Shown here in pieces: positions 29,401 through 36,724 of a DNA stretch of 64,000 nt (positions within the stretch are counted from its first letter, which is position 1; each line of letters begins with the position of its first letter). The stretch lies in NCBI RefSeq assembly GCF_000974765.1, contig NZ_BBWU01000051.1, positions 62,001-126,000 of the forward strand, in the 5' to 3' direction. The translations under genes and the position numbers were made by a program. This DNA comes from Sphingomonas changbaiensis NBRC 104936. Its GTDB lineage: Bacteria > Pseudomonadota > Alphaproteobacteria > Sphingomonadales > Sphingomonadaceae. The notes under the pieces are model-generated. The model saw only the letters and a list, made by a program, of their open reading frames with translations, did no database searches and had not been told where the DNA came from.

Positions 29401-30579
29401 CAGCCGCCCCGCGCCTTCGATCCGCGCTTGCTCGAACCCGGTATTGTCGAAGAACACGACCGGGCTGGAGATCAGATAGCGGAACTTTGCGCGGCCATAC
29501 GGCCCGTCGAAAAGCCCGCGCAGCTGGACGTCGCGGCCGCGCATATTCTTGAACAGGGCCGGCGGCTGGAGCAGCGCCGCATGGACGACCAGCGCGTCAT
29601 ATTGCCCGCGTCTGAGATCCAGGCCGCCGTCGGCCTGCACGGCCAGCGCGGCGGAGCGCAGCTTGAGCTTGCCGGTCAACACGCCGCGATCGAGCACGCC
29701 GCGCCCGTCGATGCCGATCCGCTTGCCCGCAAGACGCTGCAATCGGCCTTTGGTGACCGTCTCGAGAAACAGACCGCCGGTCAGCCGGTATTCGCCTTCG
29801 CGCACCTGGAGCGCGGTGTCGACGATGCGCACGCCGCCCGCGTCGAGTTGGGCGGTGCCGTTCCAGATGCTCCAATTGCCCTTGCCGGCGATCCGCAGGC
29901 CGAGCGGACGGGAGGTGCCGACCAGCTTGCCGATCACACCGCCTGCGGGTGCTGCGAGCTGTGCGCCCAGATCGAACCTGCGGCGCGACGGTTCGGCATC
30001 GAGCAGCAGCTTCAGCCGATCGCCTGCGCTGGTCCAGGCGGCGCCTTGCACCATCGCACGGCCGCTGCGCACATCGGCGGCAAAGGCGAGCGCGCCGACC
30101 CGCTCGGGGCCGGCAATCCCCTTCTCGATCCGCAACCGGTCGATCGCGACCCGGCCCAGCCGGATATCGAAGCTCGGCAGCGTGAAGGGCCTGCCGGTCG
30201 GGCGGAAATGCGGGATCTTGTGCAGCGTTGCGGTCGCAGCGGTCAGCTCGTCGATATCGAGCCGATTGATCGTCCAGCGCCACGGCGTCCAGCGCAGCCG
30301 CACGTCGGGCGCGGACAGGAACAGGCCCTTGGGGTCGTAGAGGCGCACGTCCTTCAGACGGGCGCTGCCATAGATCGACCCTTCGATCCGGCCGATGCGG
30401 ATGCGCAGGCCCGACCGGATCTGCAGCCGCTCGATCCGGTCGATCAAGAAACGGTGACCTGCGCTGGTGTCCAGGCCCCAAATCCCCGCGAGCACCGCCA
30501 GCAGCAGCGCGACCGGCAGCAGCGCCAGACGCCAGCGGCGCCTGCGAGACGTCACCGGTGCGGGCGCGCCCTCCTCCAT
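26425..30579 (-). CDS. tamB: Translocation and assembly module inner-membrane component TamB
   Basis: This 1384-residue AsmA-like protein spans the periplasm from a single N-terminal membrane helix (LALLPVALLLAVLAGIWG, about residues 18-36). It works with TamA in outer-membrane protein assembly and in lipid transport between membranes. The long central part is beta-rich, as expected for the repeating groove. The C-terminal DUF490/TamB domain is clear: GTGLKPEVSFTSNPALPEDE, LLSRLLFG, then RVEFQITRWLSVLSTIS. The start codon directly abuts the tamA stop (TAG then ATG), so the two are translationally coupled. Confidence 0.93.
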   Translation of the reverse strand: MEEGAPAPVTSRRRRWRLALLPVALLLAVLAGIWGLDTSAGHRFLIDRIERLQIRSGLRIRIGRIEGSIYGSARLKDVRLYDPKGLFLSAPDVRLRWTPWRWTINRLDIDELTAATATLHKIPHFRPTGRPFTLPSFDIRLGRVAIDRLRIEKGIAGPERVGALAFAADVRSGRAMVQGAAWTSAGDRLKLLLDAEPSRRRFDLGAQLAAPAGGVIGKLVGTSRPLGLRIAGKGNWSIWNGTAQLDAGGVRIVDTALQVREGEYRLTGGLFLETVTKGRLQRLAGKRIGIDGRGVLDRGVLTGKLKLRSAALAVQADGGLDLRRGQYDALVVHAALLQPPALFKNMRGRDVQLRGLFDGPYGRAKFRYLISSPVVFFDNTGFEQARIEGAGRLSPSPVTVPIRFTARRVTGDGDVAGGILANLQVDGLLKVTSKTITGDNLRVRSDKLTSRASLFVDLRTGDYDVRLAGELTRYYIPGLGIVDVKTSLSVVPGSNRLGTHVTGRAQAWVRRFDNGFLAGLAGGLPYLESSLVRDRDGILHFVNLRITAPHLVLSGSGFRRRDGSFHFEGGGRQATYGPVKLTLDGRIERPRLDILLSRPLDALGIADMRLLLDPNADGFGYRAEGRSMLGAWTSAGAILLPKGEAARIDIGTLAVAGLTATGELTSQGRGFDGRLRVTGPGLTGMLSFDRPSDLQRIALSFDATNARIATSPEIRVLRGGLDGEVVLDPAGLVTRATVTARGLRRGPLALARLAASIDLRGGRGQVKAAFAGSRGRAFDLQTVAQVAPDRLTVTGGGTIDNKPVHIDSPAVLTAEDGGWRLAPTALSYSGGQLKLAGMFGGPATEVDATLTGVPMTVFDIVTPNLGLGGTATGRIQYREPAGALPSGSLDLTVRRLTRSSLVLTSKPIDLGVKAVLNGSQAAARAVAASDGKVIGRAQARLAPLGPGGDLATRLSDAPLLAQLRYAGPADTLWRLTGIQQFDLSGPVAIAADIGGRLPNPVIRGSIRTSGARLESATSGTVLTNVDATGRFGGSKLVIDHMTAAAGSGGSVTGTGTFDFGTRQGVGMDLTVNAQNAVLLNRDDIGATVTGPLRITSGGYGGLIAGEVTLDRSRYRLGRARAATTVARLANLSERNRPADEMEPPALSAPWRLDLKANARNRLMVTGLGLDSEWRAALAITGTVGEPVLLGSATLLRGGYEFAGRRFDLDRGTIRFNGGNPPDPVLDIAANANIQGLSATIRVTGTGLKPEVSFTSNPALPEDELLSRLLFGTSITNLSAPEAVQLASAVAALQSGGGLDPINALRRAVGLDRLRIIAADPTIGQGTAIAAGKYITRRAFVELITDGQGYSATRVEFQITRWLSVLSTISTIGRQSANLRVSKDY

Positions 30580-32538
30580 CTAGAAGGCCTGGCCCAGCGA
30601 GACGAACACGGTGATCCGGGAATCGCCTTTTTGCGGGTTGATCGGTGTCCCGACATCGACGCGGATCGGGCCGAAGCTGCTGTGATAGCGCACGCCGAGC
30701 CCGGCGCCGTAGCGCAGGCCGCTGAAGTCGGGCAGCGCGGCGCGGTAGATATTGCCGCCATCAAGGAACGGCACGATCCCGAAATTGCCGAACCGGATGC
30801 GGGCTTCCGCCCCAAACTCGGCGAGGCTGCGGCCCCCGGTCGGGTTGTTGTCGGCGTCGCGCGGACCGATCGCCTGGTAACCGAAGCCGCGTACCGATCC
30901 ACCGCCCCCTGCGAAAAAGCGTCGCGACGGCGCGATGCGGTCCGCCGACGCCCCGACGATCGAGCCCAGCCGGATGCGCCCCGCCAGCACGACGCGGTCG
31001 CTGACCCGCTGATAGGCGCTGCCGTCGATCTGCAGCCGCGCATAGCCGAACACGGTGTTCTGCAGCGACACTTCGGGGCTCAGCCGCCCGGACAAGCGGA
31101 AACCCTTGGTCGGGTCGAGCAGATTGTCGCTGCCGTCATAGGCCAGCGTGCCGGGCAGCGCGCCGATCAGGTAGGTGCGGCGCACAGTGCTGGTCAGCGT
31201 GTTGATCGCACCGCGCTCGTTCGACGCGATCAGCTGGACGCCTGCGCTCCAGGTCCATTTCTTCTGGAAGATGATGTTCGATTGCCGCTCGATCCCGGCG
31301 CCGAGCAGGAAGGTGCGCGCTTCATAGCCCGGCTGGTCAAGATGGCTGAGCGCGACGTCGGCCGTCAGCACGTGATCGCGCTTGCGGTAATTGCTGCGGC
31401 GGAAGCTCGCGGCCGCCGATTGCTCGCGGGTGCCGGCGACGGCGCGAAGGGTCAGCGCGCCTTCCGGCGGGAACAGGTTGCGGTGCTGCCAGCTGATCGC
31501 CGCCCGCGCGCCTTCTCCGGTACCGTAACCAAGCTCGCCGGCGATCGTGCGCGGCGGCGCCCGGTCGACCTTGACGGCAATGTCCACCGTATCGGGCGTC
31601 GCCCCCGGCTCCGGCGTGACCGTTACCGCGGATGCAAGGCCGGTTGCGATCAGGGCGCGACGAAGGTCCTCGACATCGCTCGCTTCATAGGGCTGGCCGG
31701 GCCTGAAGCGGGCGATCTGCTGAACGTGCTTCGCGCTGAACAGCGCGCCCGGCGGCACGACGATCTTGCCATAGCGTCGCGCCCCGCCCGGTTCGACGTT
31801 CAGCACCAGGGTCGCCATCTTGCTCTCGTGATCGACGATCACCTCAGGGTCGGGAACCGATGCGAACGGGAAGCCGCCCTGGCCGATCCGCTGGCGCAAT
31901 GCGGCCGTGCCGGCATTGATCGCAGCGGCGTCGACCGGGTCCTGCGGCTTGACCCCGAATGCCTGGCGTAGGGCATCCGCCTGCTTGGGCGCCGCGTCCA
32001 GCCCGCGAACCTCGACCTTGGCGAAGCGGTAGAGCTCGCCCGGATCGGCAGCGAGAGTGACGATCACGCGCCCGGCTTCGGGCGTCACTCGCGGCTCGAC
32101 CTGCGCGTCGTAATAGCCCCGCGACTGAAGCAGCTCGGCAAGCAGATCGGCGTCTTCGCGCGCGCGGCGGTCGATCTGGGCGACGTTGGCGGGTTGCTTC
32201 TCGCCGGCTCTGAGCGTCGACAAGGCGTCGAACTGCGCGGTGATCAGCTCCAGCTCTTCGGGATCGAGGCCGTCGAAGCGCACCTCGTAATGAAGGTCGG
32301 CCCCGGCTTCGGTCGTCACGCCCCCTGCCGCAGGAGCGGGCTCGCCGGGCTGCGGCGTGAGGTCGGGCCAGTCGACCCCCAATCCCGGCAGCGGATCGAG
32401 CGGCGAATTGGGGTCGAGCACAGGCCCCGCCTCAGGCGTGGCCTGCGCGAGGAGGGGAGAAACGGGACCGGTCGCCGCAGCCAGGAACGCGGCCACGGCC
32501 AACGCCGCGCCGGGGCGCCGCGACGAGCAGCACATCAT
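30580..32538 (-). CDS. tamA: Outer-membrane assembly protein TamA (Omp85 family)
   Basis: This 652-residue protein has an N-terminal signal (cleavage probably near SPLLAQA), a Pro-rich linker, POTRA domains (about 85-320, including SRGYYDAQVEPRV and PFASVPDPEVIVDHE) and a C-terminal 16-stranded barrel. The barrel contains the Omp85 features GAGGGSVRGFGYQ (the L6 VRGF motif region), GPIRVDVGTP and a terminal strand ending VFVSLGQAF. It is the outer-membrane partner of TamB, encoded immediately downstream with no gap. Confidence 0.93.
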   Translation of the reverse strand: MMCCSSRRPGAALAVAAFLAAATGPVSPLLAQATPEAGPVLDPNSPLDPLPGLGVDWPDLTPQPGEPAPAAGGVTTEAGADLHYEVRFDGLDPEELELITAQFDALSTLRAGEKQPANVAQIDRRAREDADLLAELLQSRGYYDAQVEPRVTPEAGRVIVTLAADPGELYRFAKVEVRGLDAAPKQADALRQAFGVKPQDPVDAAAINAGTAALRQRIGQGGFPFASVPDPEVIVDHESKMATLVLNVEPGGARRYGKIVVPPGALFSAKHVQQIARFRPGQPYEASDVEDLRRALIATGLASAVTVTPEPGATPDTVDIAVKVDRAPPRTIAGELGYGTGEGARAAISWQHRNLFPPEGALTLRAVAGTREQSAAASFRRSNYRKRDHVLTADVALSHLDQPGYEARTFLLGAGIERQSNIIFQKKWTWSAGVQLIASNERGAINTLTSTVRRTYLIGALPGTLAYDGSDNLLDPTKGFRLSGRLSPEVSLQNTVFGYARLQIDGSAYQRVSDRVVLAGRIRLGSIVGASADRIAPSRRFFAGGGGSVRGFGYQAIGPRDADNNPTGGRSLAEFGAEARIRFGNFGIVPFLDGGNIYRAALPDFSGLRYGAGLGVRYHSSFGPIRVDVGTPINPQKGDSRITVFVSLGQAF

Positions 32539-32577
32539 GGACCGTGGCTTATCGCGTCAGCGGGCGGCCCGCCAGCG

Positions 32578-32805
32578 TTAGTGAACGGTGCCGGTCACTT
32601 CGTCCGCGTTGAGCAGCACGACCAGTCGCTCGACCTGTCGCCAGCGACAGAAATGGACGACATTGCCGAGGTCCCGGCTGCGATCGGCGCGCGATGCAGC
32701 CTCGATCGCCGCATCGATGCCGAAGCGCGCGATCAGATCGGTCGCATCCGCCAGGACGGCGCGATCGGCGACATAGGGGGGTGAGGTGACGCGGCTCTTT
32801 TCCAC
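32578..32805 (-). CDS. Small conserved hypothetical protein
   Basis: This 75-residue protein starts at a GTG (32805). It contains LIARFGIDAAIEAASRADRS and NVVHFCRWRQVERLVVLLN, a pattern I associate with short helical proteins found in sphingomonads, although I cannot give the family a function. It lies 39 bases upstream of tamA on the same strand and may be its leader gene. A longer open frame reaching to 33879 exists but its upstream part is repetitive and not protein-like. Confidence 0.6.
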   Translation of the reverse strand: MEKSRVTSPPYVADRAVLADATDLIARFGIDAAIEAASRADRSRDLGNVVHFCRWRQVERLVVLLNADEVTGTVH

Positions 32806-32916
32806 GGCGGCGGCCTTAGCGCGGCGAAGCTTGCGGTCCGGCGGACGAGAAGGGTCAACGCCGTCTTGACCATCTTCGCTGGCGTCGGGCCTGTGGGCGT
32901 GGCATGCGCCGCCGCG

Positions 32917-33087
32917 ATGTCCCGTTCGCCCAGCCCCCGATCCGCCGGAATCCTGTTCGCCATCCTCCCGCTTGCCGGCGCAATCGGGTTGGGATTCCGC
33001 GGCCAGCCGGTGATCGGCCTTGTCGGCGGACTGGCGCTGGCGGCCGTGCTGACGACGCTTTTCTGGCTTGCCGATCGGCGGCGCTGA
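32917..33087 (+). CDS. Small two-helix membrane protein
   Basis: This 56-residue protein from the ATG at 32917 has two hydrophobic segments (AGILFAILPLAGAIGLGF and VIGLVGGLALAAVLTTLFW) joined by a short loop, and ends in Arg-Arg-Arg. Starts further upstream give only a poor N-terminus. It is divergent from the 75-residue gene. There is no known family; treat it as a probable but unproven gene. Confidence 0.45.
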   Translation: MSRSPSPRSAGILFAILPLAGAIGLGFRGQPVIGLVGGLALAAVLTTLFWLADRRR

Positions 33088-33483
33088 GTTACGCCCGATA
33101 TCCCCGTTATCCACAGCCCGTTGGGGGCAGATTCCGCTTTGCGCGACTCGGAGAGCGTGAGACCATCTGTTTCGTGATCGGAACGAGATCGCGGAAGGTT
33201 CCGCCCCCGGCGGAACCCAGGCGAAGCAGGGAAGATCATCGCCGATACGGAAGTCCGAGAGCTTCGGCTCAAGGTTCGACCCATCGGCACAGGCGCCGGA
33301 AGCGATGTTGCCGGCGCGCCTGCCAAAGCCTGAAAAGGTCGAGGCGAGCGCGACAGCGTCATCCCAAGAAGGGCCGCGGAACCGCCCCGATCTTCCCCGG
33401 AAGAGCGAGGCAGCGAAGCGACGCCTGAGTGCGAGAGACTTGAGGTCCGCAAGGACCAAGACGATCTTGAGGCTCGGCGCAGT

Positions 33484-33509
33484 GGGGGCTGGCGGCAACG
33501 CCGGCCCCC
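33484..33509 (+). terminator. Strong hairpin with GCAA tetraloop
   Basis: GGGGGCTGGCG pairs with CGCCGGCCCCC (one G-U pair) around a GCAA loop and is followed by ATTTCGATT. It could end a transcript coming from 33.1 kb on the plus strand, or be part of a structured RNA. Confidence 0.4.
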
Positions 33510-33536
33510 ATTTCGATTCGGGTTGCCCCCCTTGCT

Positions 33537-33621
33537 CGTCACCCCGGACTTGATCCGGGGACCACCTTTCTTTGCACGCACTCGAAAGGCAGGTGGATGC
33601 CGGATCAAGTCCGGCGTGACG
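33537..33621. repeat. Family F palindromic repeat
   Basis: CGTCACCCCGGACTTGATCC at the left mirrors GGATCAAGTCCGGCGTGACG at the right, 85 bases in total, ending just before the MT-A70 stop codon. A related copy lies at 36628-36715. Confidence 0.8.
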
Positions 33622-33628
33622 ATGGAGC

Positions 33629-34225
33629 TTACTCCGCCGCCAGTGTGGCCGGCCCGTCGAGCTTGCCGACCTCATTCCCCCAGGCGTCCCAGCCGGGCCG
33701 CTCGCTGCGTGCGAACAGTTCGAGCTTGGACGCATCCGGATAGAGCCGGTCGATCGAATCGCGCACTGCCTCCGGCTTCTGCGAATGGGCCCGCTTGGGC
33801 GCGAGGATGACGTTGGGCACGCCTTCGTCGCCAAGCGCCATCGGCCGGCCCTTTGCGACGCGGCTGGCGGCGAGCACATATTCGGCGGTCGGCTTGACGA
33901 TCGACGGCCGCACGCCTTGCGCGCCGATCGGCTGGCCGTCCTTGCGCGCCTTGACCCAGACGAAGGCGATGCCGCGGAAATGCAGCTGCCAGGTGGCGAG
34001 GCAGGCCATCGCGACGTCCAGACGCGGCGAGGTGGCCCACAGGAACAGCACGCCGCGATCGGACAGCAGCTCCGGCAGCGGCAGGCGCACGATCGCCTCG
34101 TCAGGAGCGGTCGCGTAGAATTTTGCTGCCGCGCCCCATTTGTCCTGCTGGCCGTAATAGGCCCAGGGCGGATCGGCGAGGATCACGTCGTAACGCCGGT
34201 CGGGCAAGTCGCGCCAAAGGGTCAT
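33629..34225 (-). CDS. MT-A70 family N6-adenine methyltransferase
   Basis: This 198-residue S-adenosylmethionine-dependent methyltransferase has DPPW at residues 18-21 (DVILADPPWAYYG), the hallmark of MT-A70 enzymes that methylate adenine in RNA or DNA. Further conserved parts are LLSDRGVLFLWAT, GIAFVWVKARKDG and the C-terminal RPGWDAWGNEV. No restriction enzyme, phage gene or partner is nearby, so it is an orphan. Bacterial members of this group can modify DNA, and some are of phage or plasmid origin; the target here is unknown. Confidence 0.85.
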   Translation of the reverse strand: MTLWRDLPDRRYDVILADPPWAYYGQQDKWGAAAKFYATAPDEAIVRLPLPELLSDRGVLFLWATSPRLDVAMACLATWQLHFRGIAFVWVKARKDGQPIGAQGVRPSIVKPTAEYVLAASRVAKGRPMALGDEGVPNVILAPKRAHSQKPEAVRDSIDRLYPDASKLELFARSERPGWDAWGNEVGKLDGPATLAAE

Positions 34226-34279
34226 GGCACCCGACTAGCGCATCCCGCACCGCCGCGTCAGCCCCGTGCGCACGCCATG

Positions 34280-34377
34280 GCGACGTGGGCAACATGGACG
34301 ACATTCACATGGAATCGGGAAAATTTTCCCTTTCCGGCGAAAATCCGGAAACAGGTGTTGACCAGGTCAAAGAGCCG
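34280..34377 (+). repeat. Conserved noncoding element, copy 2 (upstream of the MT-A70 gene)
   Basis: This matches the element at 17345-17445 over about 100 bases in opposite chromosomal orientation, with the same order of landmarks (GGACGAC, CACATGGA, AAATTTTCCCTTTCCGGCGA, then TTGACCAGGTCAA and AGAGCC). It lies on the plus strand in the gap between two minus-strand genes. Confidence 0.7.
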
Positions 34378-34476
34378 CGCGGCCAGCATCGGACGCCCCA
34401 GCAGCATGGCACAGCGGCGCGCCTGTAGGACAGCATTTTGTTTCTCGTCTGTTCCTGCGCCGATGGAGGCGATCCG

Positions 34477-34785
34477 CTACATCGCCGGTTCGACATTGTT
34501 CGGATTGGGCAAAGTTGCCGGGGCGAGAGCGTCGCGGCGGTCCTTCGGCACAGGCGCGGTCGGGTCGGGCCGGAAATCCATGTTCGCGCGGTCGCCCGGG
34601 CCGTGATGAGGCTGGTCGAGCGCGAGATCGGCGGCGCTGCTGCCGCCTTCGGTCGCGCCGAGACCGCGGCTGCGGCGTGCAAACGCGACCAGCCCGACAA
34701 GGCCGAGACCGCCGGCGATCACCGCCGCGATCGTGCCGGTGCTGGACGAGGTCCGCTTCGCCTTCTTGTTCTTCTTCTTCGCCAT
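34477..34785 (-). CDS. Small hypothetical membrane protein
   Basis: This is a 102-residue protein with a Lys-rich N-terminus (MAKKKNKKAKR), one membrane helix (about residues 18-36, TIAAVIAGGLGLVGLVAFA) and a Pro/Asp-rich soluble tail. It follows mmsB on the same strand at a gap of 57 bases. No family is recognised. The start ATG at 34785 is the only reasonable one. Confidence 0.6.
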   Translation of the reverse strand: MAKKKNKKAKRTSSSTGTIAAVIAGGLGLVGLVAFARRSRGLGATEGGSSAADLALDQPHHGPGDRANMDFRPDPTAPVPKDRRDALAPATLPNPNNVEPAM

Positions 34786-34842
34786 GACGCGCTCCGTTGA
34801 TGCCGTTTCGGCTCCAACGGGCGGGCATGGCCCCTGTTCCGG

Positions 34843-35727
34843 CTATTGCTCGCCGTTCAGCATCCGGATGATGCCGGAGAAATCGAGCCCGGCACGGCCG
34901 CCGTTCGCAAAGGCCTGGTAGAGCGCCATCGCCTCCGCGCCCATCGGCACCGAGGCATTCGCGTCGCTGGCCGCCTGGACGGCGAGCTTCAGGTCCTTGA
35001 GCATCAGGCCCGCTGCAAAGCCGCCCTGATAATCGCGATCGGCCGGCGTTTCCGGGCCGACGCCCGGCAGCGGGCAATAGCTGGTCATCGACCAGCTCTG
35101 GCCGGACGAGACCGAGCTGATATCGAAGAAGGTCTGGGGGTCGAGCCCCAGCTTCCTGGCCAGCAGGAACGCTTCGCACGTGGCAACCATCGTCGCGCCG
35201 AGCAGCATGTTGTTGCAGATCTTCGCTGCCTGGCCCGCGCCGCTGGAGCCGGCGTGGATCACGGCCTTGCCCATCAGCGTCAGGATCGGCTCCGCGCGCG
35301 CGAACGCGTCCGCCGGTCCGCCGACCATGAAGGTCAGCGTGCCCGCCGCCGCCGCCGCGATGCCGCCGGAGACGGGCGCGTCGACCGCAGCGAGACCCTT
35401 CGCGGCCGCGGCTTCGGCCACCTTCTTTGCGGTATCGACGTCGATCGTCGAGCAGTCGAGCAGCAGCGTGCCGGGCGTAGCGGCGCCGAACAGCGAGTCT
35501 TCATAAACCTGGGCGACATGCTTGCCGGCGGGGAGCATGGTCACGATCGCCTCGGCACCGTCGGCCGCCGCCGACGCGCTCTCGACCGGAAGGCAGCCGG
35601 CGGCCTTTGCCTTGTCCAGCGCGTCCTGCGACAGGTCGAAGGCGCGCACGTCGTGGCCGCCCTTGGCGAGGTTCGCCGCCATGCCGCCGCCCATGTTGCC
35701 GAGCCCGATGAAACCGATGCGTGCCAT
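34843..35727 (-). CDS. mmsB: 3-hydroxyisobutyrate dehydrogenase
   Basis: This enzyme oxidises 3-hydroxyisobutyrate to methylmalonate semialdehyde with NAD in valine breakdown. It has 294 residues from the ATG at 35727. It shows the Rossmann motif IGFIGLGNMGGGMAANL, the substrate segment DAPVSGG and the catalytic Lys in GQAAKICNNML, all diagnostic of the beta-hydroxyacid dehydrogenase family. It is the last enzyme gene of the valine operon; mmsA, which uses its product, is the first. Its ribosome-binding site GGGAGGGG is part of the right-hand stem of the family C repeat next to it. Confidence 0.93.
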   Translation of the reverse strand: MARIGFIGLGNMGGGMAANLAKGGHDVRAFDLSQDALDKAKAAGCLPVESASAAADGAEAIVTMLPAGKHVAQVYEDSLFGAATPGTLLLDCSTIDVDTAKKVAEAAAAKGLAAVDAPVSGGIAAAAAGTLTFMVGGPADAFARAEPILTLMGKAVIHAGSSGAGQAAKICNNMLLGATMVATCEAFLLARKLGLDPQTFFDISSVSSGQSWSMTSYCPLPGVGPETPADRDYQGGFAAGLMLKDLKLAVQAASDANASVPMGAEAMALYQAFANGGRAGLDFSGIIRMLNGEQ

Positions 35728-35734
35728 TCCAATT

Positions 35735-35833
35735 CCCCTCCCGCTTGCGGGAGGGGTCAGGGGTGGGCCCGACCTCAACCGCGGCGTGTGTCTCTAGTGC
35801 CCACCCCCAGCCCCTCCCGCAAGCGGGAGGGGA
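35735..35833. repeat. Family C palindromic repeat between enoyl-CoA hydratase and mmsB
   Basis: Both ends carry CCCCTCCCGCTTGCGGGAGG-type hairpins facing each other, with complementary GGTGGGC/GCCCACC inside: a palindrome of palindromes, 99 bases. On the minus strand its end overlaps the mmsB ribosome-binding site. A sister copy lies at 48293-48387. Confidence 0.85.
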
Positions 35834-35837
35834 GCAT

Positions 35838-36614
35838 TTACCGCCCCTTCCACGCCCCCGGCCGCTTCTCGACGAACGCGGCCATGCCTTCGCTCTGGTC
35901 CTCGGTGCCGAACAGGCCGTGGAACAGGCGGCGTTCGAACAGGATGCCTTGCGCCAGGCCGGTTTCGAACGCGGCGTTGATCATTTCCTTGTTCGCGATC
36001 GCGGCCAGCGGCGGCATGTCGGCGATCGTCTTCGCGGTCTTCAGCGCCTCGTCGACCAGATCGGCGGCGGGCACCACGCGCGCGACCAGGCCCGAGCGTT
36101 CGGCTTCGCCCGCGTCCATCATCCGGCCGGTCAGGCACATTTCCATGGCCTTGGCCTTGCCGATCGCGCGCGTCAGCCGCTGCGAGCCGCCCATGCCGGG
36201 CGAGACGCCCAGCTTGATCTCGGGCTGGCCGAATTTCGCCGTGTCCGCGGCGATGATGAAGTCGGCCATCATCGCGACTTCGCAGCCGCCGCCCAGCGCA
36301 TAGCCGGCGACCGCCGCGATCCAGGGCTTGCGCGTTGCCGTGACCTTTTCCCAGCCGGCGAAGAAGTTGCTGCCGTACATGTCGGCGAAGCTCTGGGACG
36401 ACATTTCCTTGATGTCGGCGCCGGCCGCGAACGCCTTTTCGCTGCCGGTCAGCACCAGGCAGCGCTGCGCCGGATCGGCATCGTATGCGGCCATCACCTC
36501 GATCAGCTCGCCGAGCACCCGGCTGTTCAGCGCGTTCAGCGCCTGCGGGCGGTTGAGGCGGACGAGCGTGACCGCGTCGTGGCGCTCGATCAGCAGGGTT
36601 TCGTAGTCGGCCAT
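35838..36614 (-). CDS. Enoyl-CoA hydratase (valine pathway)
   Basis: This 258-residue crotonase-fold enzyme would hydrate methacrylyl-CoA to 3-hydroxyisobutyryl-CoA. The oxyanion-hole segments are visible ([13 protein letters not shown] and [11 protein letters not shown]), and the two catalytic glutamates lie in GGGCE and QPEIKLG. Length and C-terminus ([17 protein letters not shown]) are typical for short-chain enoyl-CoA hydratases. Substrate is inferred from its position between the hydrolase and mmsB genes. Confidence 0.9.
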   Translation of the reverse strand: MADYETLLIERHDAVTLVRLNRPQALNALNSRVLGELIEVMAAYDADPAQRCLVLTGSEKAFAAGADIKEMSSQSFADMYGSNFFAGWEKVTATRKPWIAAVAGYALGGGCEVAMMADFIIAADTAKFGQPEIKLGVSPGMGGSQRLTRAIGKAKAMEMCLTGRMMDAGEAERSGLVARVVPAADLVDEALKTAKTIADMPPLAAIANKEMINAAFETGLAQGILFERRLFHGLFGTEDQSEGMAAFVEKRPGAWKGR

Positions 36615-36627
36615 TACCGTTCCTTCC

Positions 36628-36715
36628 CGTCATCCCGGCGAAAGCCGGGACCTACCTTTTTCTCTGCCCTCACGCACAAGAAGAAGGTGGGTCCCGGGTC
36701 AAGCCCGGGATGACG
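36628..36715. repeat. Family F palindromic repeat between hydrolase and hydratase genes
   Basis: CGTCATCCCGGCGAAAGCCG at the left faces CGGGTCAAGCCCGGGATGACG-like sequence at the right, 88 bases in total. The outer arms resemble those of 33537-33621. Confidence 0.8.
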
Positions 36716-36724
36716 ATTGCTCGC

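Larger units (their letters stand above)
33088..33628. other. 541-base stretch with no convincing protein gene
   Basis: Open frames exist on both strands but are Arg/Ser-rich and do not look like proteins. The stretch holds a strong GNRA-loop hairpin (33484-33509) and a family F palindromic repeat (33537-33621). The first 350 bases have no repeats and several local stems, so a structured RNA is possible, but I cannot match it to a known RNA. Confidence 0.5.

Noticed and set aside
27952-31971. Open frame of 1339 codons on the plus strand opposite tamB/tamA
   Set aside because: It is an antisense shadow of GC-rich coding sequence: Arg/Ala/Gly/Gln-rich composition, no domains, and it lies opposite two well-supported genes.
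32578-33879. Minus-strand frame of 433 codons reaching from 33.9 kb to the 75-residue gene
   Set aside because: Only its last 75 codons are protein-like; the rest runs through a palindromic repeat and part of the MT-A70 gene in another frame.
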